From assembly GCA_947627005.1 (NCBI GenBank), contig CANQUJ010000018.1, positions 1 to 37,300 on the forward strand: DNA of 37,300 bases. Direction: 5' to 3'. This DNA comes from an uncultured Clostridia bacterium. Lineage in GTDB: Bacteria > Bacillota > Clostridia > Oscillospirales > Ruminococcaceae. A program made the position numbers and the translations under genes. Positions 15,901 to 27,900 of the stretch are shown piece by piece. The notes below the pieces were generated by a model. The model did no database searches. It was not told where the DNA came from and was given only the letters and a program-made list of their open reading frames with translations. Position 1 is the stretch's first letter, and each line of letters opens with the position of its first letter.

Positions 15901-18900
15901 GCGAACGATGCGACTTCTGGAGAAGTGCCGGAAAAAGATAAAGCTTTTGATGACCCCGCAAAAATAGTCTTCACTCTCGAAAACGTCAGCGTCGACGAAA
16001 ACCTCGGCGGTATCGTCGACATAACCTCGTTGCCGCAGTATGGGTATACCATTGATGCGGATAAACATTTCTCGAGCGATGTTGTGCCGAACAACGTAGT
16101 ATCTGCCACCGGCTTGCAGAAGATTATATACAGAGTCGAAGAAAATCTTAAGAAAGAATCCGATAGTGCGATAGCTCCCGACATCTTGCACGACTCGAAT
16201 TATAATTTGGAGGGAACAACAGGCGGAGCAGGCACAACCGTTACGACCTTCGACTATTGGCAGTTTACCAACACGATTGAGACTTCGAGCCTTACCGTTA
16301 AGGTTTGGTATGATGAAGATAACGACGGCACGTTTGATACCGGCGAAGATAGCTACCTCGAAAATGCCGAGATAACTATGGGCGTTAAAGATCCGTCGTC
16401 CGGCGAACTTGAAGGGTTTAAAACTTTCCCCGGTTATAAACCCGGAGAAGAATATAAACTCGATCCCGTAATAATAGAACCGGACAAAGTCAACAACACA
16501 GATAAAGACGGCACATTTGAGTTTTCCGGCATAGGCGCGGGAGTCTATAATGTTACGGTAAAATTCCCGACCGCCGATAATTATAACACCTATTGGGAAA
16601 ACGGAGTTACATATAAGGCCGACGGCGACGTAAAGCGTATGATCTTTAATAAAGGCGTTCAGCAGAATATTGTAATCTCCGAATTTACAGTCGGCTCGGG
16701 CGACAACGGCGTTCTCGAAATTCGAGTCGGCGGGTTTGAGGACGTGATGTCGCTCGGCGACAAATTCACAATCAAAAAGCAGTTTACAAGCAACGCGGTC
16801 GACAAGATTCCGCAGGGCAGCGCCGAGTTTGGGCTGAAGATTCAGACCCACGGCGACGAGGGCGCGATGAACGACGTTTCGGAAGGAACGGCGACGGCGA
16901 CGGTCGACAGCGGGGCAATAAGCGGAGACAGCATCAACCCCGTAGATTTCGATCTTTCCGACTTCAAGGCGAAGATAACCTCTACCGAGAGCGTACTCCA
17001 TCTTTCCGAGAAGACAGATAGCGGCGAAGCCGGCTATATCGCGGGCGTGGACTACGATGAGTCGGAGTATGAAATTACCGTTAAGGCGACAAATATCCCG
17101 GGAGATGGCGGCCTCAACCCGACCACTACCTATACAATAAGCGAAGTTAAGAAAGTCAAAGATAAGGACGGCAAAGAGGTCGACGAAAAGATTGAGCTGA
17201 CCGGCGACAAATACAATATAACCTTTAAAAACGATTACAGCGTCGGCCGGCTGACGATAAAAATCGGCGAAACCGAGGGCGAATCTGTCGACAGGAACGC
17301 GAAGTTCGGTATCAGCCTTACTCCGGTCGGCGCCGCGCTTGCGGGTAAGACATATAAATATCAAGTTTTCAATTCCGACAATAGCACAGTCGGCGGCGAA
17401 AATACATTAACATTCGTTGACGGCGTTTTGAAAGTCTGCGATCTAACCGAGAAGCAGTATGTGGTCATCTATGATCTGCCGTTGGGCGTTTCATTGACAG
17501 TCGGCGAAAGCCTTGCGGACGGTTACATCCTCAAGGAAAAGAAAATTGACGACACAATATCTACAGATAACAACGTTGAGATTAAGGCGACCGCTGCGGA
17601 GGACGGATTGAACAACCGCACGGTTGAGTTTATAAACCTTCACAAAGAGGGCAGCCTTTCGATCACGAAGACCGTATCGGTCAAAGACCCGACCAAAGAC
17701 CCGGACTTTACCTTTAATATAACCATTGAGAAGCCCTCGGCCGCCGCGATTTCGGCGCTTTCGATCGCGAACAGCGTTAAAAAGAGCTACAACGTCGCGA
17801 GCCCGCTGATGACTAAGTCGACGATAAGCGCTCCCGCCCCGATCGCCGCGAGCGGATTCGACTATAGCCTTACGCTTAAGGTTACCGATAGCGAGGGAGA
17901 GGTCACCGGCTCGCCGACAAGCGTTAAGTTCACGGACGGCGGGGCGACGGTCAAGCTTAAAGACGGCCAAACCGCGACTATAAGCGGCCTGCCCGAGGGG
18001 TATAGCTACAAGGTTGTCGAGGCGGATATGCCCGCAGGGTATGTTGAGGCCGGCAAGGCGAACGATAGCGGCAAGATCGTTTATAACGACACCGCTGCGG
18101 CGACGTTTACGAACAATTTCGAGACCGGCGAGCTGTCCATCACGAACACGACGACCGACAATTCGACCGGCGAGTATACCTATACAATAGCGCTGACTGC
18201 GCCGGACGGCGTTGACTTCGCCGAGAGCTACACCTACACGGTCGGCGGCGATGAGCGCACCCTCACGGTTGGCGCGGGTGGCAAGGCGGAGCTCAAACTC
18301 AAAGGCGGCGAGACCGCACTAATAAAGGGCCTGCCGGCGGGGACGCACTTTGAAATCACCGAAACTCCCGCCTCGGGATATGTGCTGACCTATGTTACGG
18401 TCGACGGCGCCGAGGACGCGGATAAGACCGCAAACGGGACGATTCCCGACGGCTCGGAGATTGCCGCGCACTTCCGGAACTCGCCGGTGGTCACGGTGAC
18501 GATTAGCGGAACTAAGCAAATCGAGGGTATCCGCGACTGGAGCAGCGCCCTCGACAGCGGAAAATACAGCTTCACGATTGCGGCGACCGGCGAAAGCGCG
18601 AAGTATCTTCCCACGACCAAGACCGTTCAAAACAGTGACCATGAAGTCAAATTCGGCGAAATCACCTACGACAAGCCGGGAACTTACACCTACTCCGTGA
18701 GCGAGGAAGACATGCCTGCCGCAGTCGGCGGAGTGTCTAAAGACGAAAGCGTTTGGGAGGTTACGGTCACAGTTTCGATTGATTCGGCGACCCACGCGCT
18801 TAAAGTCGACAGCGTGAACTACTCGAAGACCGGCGTGGCAAGCGCGGGCGAGTTTACCTTCACGAATAAATATACCGCTGAGGCCGCAGAATTGACAAAT

Positions 18901-21900
18901 GATCAGAAAGCGCAGCTTAAGATCACCAAGAATCTGACCGGGCCTATCAGCGCTAAGACTAATCTTGAATACAGCTTTACCGTCACGAGGAAGAGCGCTC
19001 CGGCCGGCGCTTCCGCGACAACTTACAGCGGAGAAACCGTCAATATTACAGTCGGCGAAAAAGACGGACTTTACACCGGAGAAGGAAACATCAACCTCGA
19101 AGACGAATACACCTACCCCGGAGAATATGTTTACGAAGTTAGCGAAAATAGCGGCGCAGCTTCGGGCGTTACCTACGACAGCACGAAATACACCGTAACA
19201 GTGGTCGTTTCCGACAATAACAGGGGCGAACTTTCGGTCGCTTCGGTGACGATTACCGGCGGCAAAAACGACGGAAATATCGTATTTAACAACACATACA
19301 GCGTTGATCCGGTGACTGCGACTGACTTCGACATCAACAAAACTTTGAAGCTTGGCACGGAGAAGTTTAGCGGACAATTTGTCAATTTCCCCGAAGAATT
19401 CAAGTTTAAAGCGGTCATCAAAAAGGACGGTGCAGAAGTCTCCGACGGCACGGCAGGTTGGGAAGTCGGCGGAACGCTTTCGAGCAGCCAAGAATTGACG
19501 ATTTCTCAGACGGCCGGCGAGGTCGGCAGGGGCGCGACCACCGTTCTCGGGCCGAAATTCACCGCGGCCGGGACGTATGTCCTCGAGATTACCGAGCAAA
19601 ATCCGACCGATTCGCATATTACAAAGGACGGCCGCACGCTGACCGTGACCTACACCGTCACCGACGTCGGCGGCAAGTTGGAAGTGACGTCGACCTCGAC
19701 CGACGATCTCACCTTTAATAATATGTACGAGCCCGAAAAGACCGGCGTGACGGTGAACGTCAAGAAGAGATTGATTAACACGGTTACCAATGTTGACCTG
19801 CTCGACAATACGGATGGTCTCGGGGTCGAGGCTTATAACGGAAAGTTCAGCTTCAAACTTGAGAAAGCTGACGAGAACCCCGGCGCGACGATAAATGATT
19901 CAACCGCGACGAACGAATGGGGCGACGTCGATTTCGGCGGAAACGCGATCACCTTCGACCGCGCGGGGACGTTCAAGTTCAAGATTACCGAGACTTCGAG
20001 CGGCAGCGTCATCGAGGGCGAGCCGGAAATCACGACGAGCAAGGAAGAAATTTACGTCGTGTATGTGGTTACGGTCGACGAGGACGGAGAGCTCACAGTC
20101 GGCGCGCCGACATATTATAAGAACGGCACAGAACCTAAGGATATGTTAAAATCTGCGGACGAGGCGTTCTTCAAGAACACCTACGGTCCGGTGCCCTGCG
20201 TGTTGACGATCTCGAAGGAAATTGAGACCGAACCGGGCGGAATCGCAATCGACCAAAATCAGACCTTCACGTTTGAAATCAAGCTCGAGGACGGCAGCGC
20301 CGTTGCGGGGACTATACAGAAAGCGATCGACGAAGAAAAGATCTTCTACGTCTTCCAGCCCGCGGGCGGAATTATGACGACCGCGCTCGAAAGAAGCGGC
20401 GAGGGCGGCAGAATTACCGTTCACGATTCTACATTTGAGATCGAGCTCAAAGCCGGCCAAAGCGTGCAGATTCAAGGAATTCCGTACCTCACGAGCTACG
20501 CCGTGACCGAGAAAGACCTCCCGGCCGGCTACACGATTTCGGAGATTACGCACGACAAAACAACCGAAAGCAACCCCACTTCGGACTACTCTGTCGCCGG
20601 CGATTTCACCAAGGAGCAAGACAAAACAAACGTTAAATTCACTAACCTTTACACGCTCGAGGCGGGCGGGGACACGCTTCCGGAGCTCAAAAAAGTTCTT
20701 AGCGGCAGGGCTTTAGTCGACGGAGAATTCAGCTTCACGGCGACAATTGACTCGACGAACAACGGCGCGGTCTTCTCGTCGAACGGCGAAACCGAGCTGA
20801 CTGTTCGCAACTCAGCAGACGGCAAAATCACATTAGGAAACATCAATTTCACCAAGCCGGGGACTTACAAAGTCACGGTTAAGGAAAAAGTGGATATGAC
20901 CATCGGCGACGTGGAATTCGACGATAAGGAAATCGTCATCACCTACACGGTCACCGACGAAGATTCGACCGGCCGCAAGGACGGCGTGTTGCGGGTCTCC
21001 GGCCCGGTTATCGCCGACGGCGATGGGGAGTCCGACAACGATTTGACCTTCGAGAACGTCTTCGAGACCGGCAGCCTGTCCATCACGAACACGACGACCG
21101 ACAATTCGACCTACGAGTATACCTTTGAAATAACGCTGACTGCGCCGGACGGCGTTACCCTCGCCGAGAGCTACGCCTACACGGTTAATGACGTTGAGCA
21201 AAGCGAGCCTTTGAAGGTCGACGGCAACGTTATCACGCTCACGCTCAAAGGCGGCGAGACCGCGGTAATAAAGGGTCTGCCGGCGGGGACGACGTTTGAA
21301 ATCACCGAAACTCCCGCCTCGGGATATGTGCTGACCTACGTTGAGGTCGACGGCGCCGAAGACGCGGATAAGACCGCAAACGGTACGATTCCCAACGGCT
21401 CGGAGATTGCCGCGCACTTATGGAACTCGCCGACGGTCACGGTGACGATCAGCGGCACTAAGGAAATTTCCGGTATCCGCAAGTGGGACGACACCCTCGA
21501 TAGCGGAAAGTACAGCTTCACGATTACGGCCGGAGCCGGCACTGACGAGGCTTATCTCCCCGAGATCAAGACCGTTAAAAATGTAGGGCAGAGCATAACC
21601 TTCGATGAGATCACCTACGACAAGCCGGGGACTTACACCTACTCCGTGAGCGAGGAAGACGTGCCTGCCGCAGTCGGCGGAGTGTCTAAAGACGAAAGCG
21701 TTTGGACGGTGACGGTAACTGTCGTCACGGATTCGGACCACGCGCTTAAGGCCGACAGTGTGAACTACTCGAAGACCGGCGTGGCAAGCGCGGGCGAGTT
21801 TACCTTCACGAATAAATATACCGCTGAGGCCGCAGAATTGACAAATGATCAGAAAGCGCAGCTTAAGATCACCAAGAATCTGACCGGGCCAATCAGCGCT

Positions 21901-24900
21901 AAGACTAATCTTGAATACGAATTTACCGTCACGAGAATGGAGTTCTCCAATGGTCCCGAAGGCGTTGTGCCGCCGGATTACAGAGGTGAAACCGTCAATA
22001 TTACAGTCGGCGAAAAAGACGGACTTTACATCGGAGAAGGAAACATCAAGCTCGAAAACGAATACATCTACCCCGGAGAATATGCTTACGAGGTTAGCGA
22101 AAATAGCGGCGCAGCCTCGGGCATTACCTACGACAGCACGAAATACACCGTAACAGTGGTCGTTGAAGACAATAAAGACGGCACGCTTTCAGTCAAGTCG
22201 GTGGATATTACCGGCGACAAAAACGACGGAAAGATCGTATTTAACAACGAATACAGCGTCGAGCCGGTGGAGGCGGACGACTTCGAGATCGAAAAAACCT
22301 TGAAGCTTGACGCGGTGAAGTTTAGCGGACAATCCGTCAATTTCCCCGAAGACTTCAACTTCAACGCTGTCATCAAAAAGAACGGTGCGGAAGTTACCGA
22401 CGGCACGGCAGGCTGGGAAGTCGACGGAGCGCTTTCGAGCAGCACTAAATTGACGATTTCTCAGACGGCCGGTGAGGTCGGCAGGGGCACGACCACTGTT
22501 CTCGGGCCGAAATTCACCGCGACCGGGACGTATGTCCTCGAGATCACCGAGGAAAATCCGACCGATTCGCATATTGCCAAGGACGGCCGCACGCTGACCG
22601 TGACCTACACCGTCGCCGACGTCGGCGGCATGCTGGAAGTCGAGGCAAGTATGCCCTCCGACCTCACCTTTAATAATATTTACGAGCCTTCCCCGGTCAG
22701 CAGGACGGTGAGCGTCAAGAAGAAATTGATTAACACGGTTACAGATGTTGACCTGCTCGACGATTCGCTGGGGCACGGGGTCACCGCATATAAAGAAGCG
22801 TTCAGCTTCAAACTTGAGAAAGCCGACGAGAATCCCGGCGCGGAGGTAAAAGTCGATTCGGTCAATAATAACTGGGGCGACGTTGTGTTTACCGACAGCT
22901 CGAACCCGGAGTCGATCACTTTCGACCGCGCGGGGACGTTCAAGTTCAAGATCACCGAGACTTCGAGCGGCAGCGTCATCGAGGGCGAGCCGGAAATCAC
23001 GACGAGCACGGAAGAAATCTACGTCGAGTATGAAGTTTCGGTCGACGAGAACGGCAAACTCACAGTCGGCGCGCCGACATATACGAAGAAGGTCGACTCC
23101 GAATCTGCGGAAACATCAATAACAGAGGCCGAGGCTTTCTTCACAAACACCTACGGGCCGGTGCCCTGCGTGCTGACGATTTCTAAGGAAATCACGACCA
23201 ATCCGGACGGAATCGCGATCGACCGGGATCAGACCTTCACGTTTAGAATCACGCTCGAGGACGGCGGCGCCGTTGCGGGGACTATACAGAAAGCGATCGA
23301 CGAAGGAAAAATCTTCTACGTCTACCAGCCCGCGGGCGGAATTATGACGACAGCGCTCGAAAGGAGCGGCGAGGGCGGCAGAATTACCGTTAATTCGGCT
23401 ACATTTGAGATAGAGCTCAAAGCCGGGCAAAGCGCGCAAATTCAAGGAATTCCGTACCTCACGCGCTACACCGTGACCGAAAAAGACCTCCCGGACGGCT
23501 ACTCGATTTCGGGGGTTACGCACGACGGAGCGACCGAAAACAACCCTGTTGAGGGCGCGTTTGGCAGCATCGAAGACGACAGCACAGAAGTTAATTTCAC
23601 TAACCTTTACACTCTCAATCCGGCCGAGGCCACGCTTCCGGAGCTCACAAAAGTTCTTAGCGGCAGGGCTTTAGTCGACGGAGAATTCAGCTTCACGGCG
23701 ACAATTGACTCGACGAACAACGGCGCGGTCTTCTCTTCAAACGAAAGCACCGAGCTGACTGTTCAGAACTCCGCAGACGGCAAGATCACATTAGGAAACA
23801 TCAATTTCACCAAGCCGGGGACTTACAAAGTCACGGTTAAGGAAAATGTGGATATGACCCTCGGCGACGTGGTCTTCGACGATAAGGAAATCGTTATCAC
23901 CTACAAGGTCACCGACAATAAGAACGGCACGCTGCGGGTCTCCGGCCCGGTTGTCGTCGACAACGATGGGAAGTCCGACAACGATTCGACCTTCGAGAAC
24001 GTCTTCAAGACCGGCGATTTGTCCATCACGAACACGACGACCGACAATTCGGCCGGCGAATATACCTATACAATAGCGCTGACTGCGCCGAGCGGCGTTG
24101 ACTTCGCCGAGAGCTACACCTACACTATTGGAGAGACCGATTACAATCTTACGGTCGACTCTGACGGCAAGGCGGAGCTCAAGCTCAATGGCAGCGAAAC
24201 CGCGGTAATAAAGGGTCTGCCGGCGGGGACGACGTTTGAAATCACCGAAGCTCCCGCCTCGGGATACGTGCTGACCTACGTTGAGGTCGGCGGCGCCGAA
24301 GACGCGGATAAGACCGCAAACGGTACGATTCCCAACGGCTCGGGGATTGCCGCGCAGTTCCGGAACTCGCCGAAGGTCACGCAGATAATTAGCGGAACTA
24401 AGGAAATTTCTGGTATCCGCAAGTGGGACGACTCCCTCGACAATGAGGTGTACAGCTTCACGATTACGGCCGGAGCCGGCACTGACGAAGCTTATCTCCC
24501 CGAGACGACGACTGTTAATAACGATAAAACGAGCATAACCTTCGCCGAAATCACCTACGACCAAGCCGGGATTTACACCTACACCGTGAGCGAGGACAAC
24601 GCCGCAATGCCCGGAGGAATCACGAGGGACGAAAGCGTTTGGACGGTGACGGTCACAGTTTCGATTGATTCGACGAGCCACGCGCTGACCAAGAGCGTGA
24701 AATATGAGTGCGACGGTGAGTCGAACACGAGCGGATTTACTTTCACGAATACATATACCGCCAAGGCGACGGCCGAGCCGCAAACGCTTGAAATCACGAA
24801 GAAAATCGCGACGAACGAGGGGATTAACCCCGCGGCGGAGGTCTACCGCTTCGAGGCCGAGAGGGTCTTGCCGGCGGGCGACGAGTTCTCGAAGACCTAC

Positions 24901-27900
24901 ACGATTTCGATGGCCGCGGGCGAGCTTGAAAAGTCGGCGGAGATCGAGCTCGAGACCTATACCGAACCCGGCGAATACGTCTACGAGATCGCAGAAATCG
25001 CGGGCGGAACGGTCGGAATGACCTACGATTCGGGCAGATTTAAGGTCACGGTCGAGGTTTCGGACGACAGCGTCGGCGGACTTCATTCCGAGATCAAGTC
25101 GATCGAGAAAATCGGCGAGGGCGAAGTCGCAGACGTTGTATTCGAGAACAAATTCGCGACCGGCACCCTCGAGATAACAAAGAAAACGCGCGGACTCGGC
25201 GTAGATCCGCTCGAAGAATTTAAATTCACGATAAGCCTTAAGGACGAAAACGGCGAACCGCTTTCGGGCGAATACGGCTATACCACAGAAGGCTTAGGGT
25301 TCAGGCCGTTCGGCCCGGCGCCCTTCGCTCTCGCAAACCTTAATGTAGTCTCGGACGGCTCGGAGATAAGCCTTAAGGCGGGGGATACCGTTAAGATAGT
25401 TGGGCTTCCGGTCGGGGCGGTATATACCGTTTCGGAGGAAGACGCCGGCGGATACAGCGTGTTCGTTTCGACAAATTCGGGGGCGGAGGTTGAATCCGCT
25501 TCGGCGAGCGGTATAATAGTCGACGGAACGACCTCGCTCGTATTCGTCAACGAAAAGCAGAAGCAGTTTGAGTTCAAGCAGTTCGCGTTTAAGAACGAGA
25601 TCTATCCCGGCGACGGCGAGAGCGTCGAGCCCGGGGACGAGATAATCTATGAGCTCGGCTGGCAGAACCCGACCCTTAAGGAAGCGACCATCGTCATCAC
25701 CGACAAATTAGACAACCACGTCGAATATGTCGACACCGGCGACGAAAGGCTTTCCTACGATCCCGGGACCCACACCGTCACCGCGACTGTCGAGGCAGGG
25801 CCGCTTAAGAGCGGAACGCTCGAGCTTACCGTAAGGGTAAAGGCCGGGGCGCATGGAGACATCGAAAACAAGGCCACGGCGACAGTCGACGGAACGGAAT
25901 ACGAATGTGAGACCGAAGAGATCAAAAACCCCGTCGCGGGGATAACGGTTGAAAAGGCGCAGTCGCTTAACGGCGGAGAGAAGACGGACAGTCTTGTCGA
26001 GGCGCGGCGCGGCGACGTTATAACCTATTATCTGACCGTCACCGCGAACAGCGAAGACCCGAGCGCGGTCGAGAAAAACGTGACCGTTAAGGATATAATT
26101 CCCGAGGGGTTAAGCGTCGTCGCGGGCTCGGTATCAGACGGCGGAGAGATCGACGAAAACGGCCTTATGAGCTGGAATCTGGGCGAGCTTGCGGCCGGCG
26201 AAAGCGTTACCGTAAGCTACTCGGTCGAGATTCCGCAGGTTTCAAAAGACTCGACCTGGAGCGGCAAGGGATACGTCTATGCCGGGGAAGACCCCGCCGA
26301 GAACGAGCCGGACGACTCGAAGATTGGCGAAGAGGGGTATCACTGGAAGGCTTCGGAAGAGCTTAGCGCGCACGCGGTCGGCGACCTTGTTCTTACCAAG
26401 CGGGTAGTATCAACAGACGGCTCTTCGATACCGTTCGGGGTAGAGTTTGACTTTACGATCGAGCTTAGCCTTAACGGCGAACCTCTTGCCGGGGGATATG
26501 TATACGAGACCACAAGCGGCGCAAGCGGCGCGGTCTTCGACGGAAAGCTTGAAACAGAGCTTGCGGACGGCGAGAGCGTTACGATTAAATCCCTCCCGGC
26601 GGGGGTGGAATACCGCATAACCGAGTCGCCGGTCGTGAATTATCAAAGCGACAAGACCGATAATATCGACTTCGGAGCGGTTTTGAACACCGCAAACGAG
26701 GTTATATTCACCAACGACTACTCCTTCGTCGCGGCCGAAGTCGGCGGACTTACTGTCACGAACGTCGTTATCGGCGAGCCGGAGGATCTTGAAAAGACAT
26801 TCACCTTTACGGTAACCCTTCTTGACGGCGGAATCAACGGAACCTACGGCGAGATGACATTTATCGACGGAGTCGCGACCTTTACCCTTTCAAACGGAAT
26901 GTCGATAGAGGCGCGCGGTCTGCCCTCGCATATCGGATATACCGTATCCGAGGCCGAGGCGAACGCCGAGGGCTTTACCACCCAGTCGGTAAACGCCGAG
27001 GGCGCTATCCCGGTCGGGACTTCGGCGGACGCGGTGTTTACAAACTTCAAGCGGGCTTCGGCTTCGGGCAAGCTTGTTATCCGCAGCACAGTCGACGGAA
27101 CGATTCAGGACGAAGCCGCAAGCTACGGCTTCACCGTAACCCTCGACGACCCCGGGGTCAACGGCCTTTACGGCGACCTATTCTTTGAAAACGGCGTCGC
27201 GAGGGCGGCGATAGTCGGCTCGTCTTCGGTAAGCGCGAGCGGCCTTCCCGCAGGGGCGGGATACAGCGTCGTCTTCGACGGCGCGTTCGGCGGCGGAATA
27301 AGCGTTTCGGCGCATAACGACGTCGGGGCGATCCCGGCGGGCGGAACCGCGACCGCAGACTTTGTTATAAGACGCGAGCTCGGAAACCTTACGGTTATGA
27401 AGACCGTTTCGGGCGAGGCGCCCCTTGCCCCGCAGGAATACGGCTTCACCGTAACCCTTGACGACTTCAACATCAACGGAACCTACGGCGAGATGACGTT
27501 TATCGGCGGAACGGCTTCGTTCAGCCTTTCGGGCGGGCAGAGCGCTACCGCATACGGCCTTCCCGCTGGGGTCGGGTATTCGGTATCCGAGGAGCCGGGG
27601 GCGGGGTATACCGTTTCGGCCTCGGGCAATATCGGGGTCATTCCCCAAAGCGCGACAGCGACCGCCTCGTTTATAAACGCTTACGCCGCGCCGCTAAGCC
27701 TTACGATAACCAAGGCGACGGTCGGCAAGCCGGCCGAGCTTCCGTTCGACTTCAGGGTGACCTTGACTCCTCCCGCAGGAGAGAGCCTCGATTCTGTTGC
27801 GGGCATAATGCTCGACGAGTTCGGGGCCGGAGTGATCCAAATCTACGGCGGGCAGAGCGCGATCATTTCGGGTATTCCCGAGGGGACGCAATATACGGTC

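Noticed and set aside
15373-25086. Long open frames on the minus strand within the giant adhesin gene (for example 15373-17364, 18319-19617, 23791-25086)
   Set aside because: They lie opposite strongly repetitive coding sequence, repeat with the same period, lack ribosome binding sites and encode Arg/Val-rich nonsense. They are shadows of the plus-strand codon pattern.
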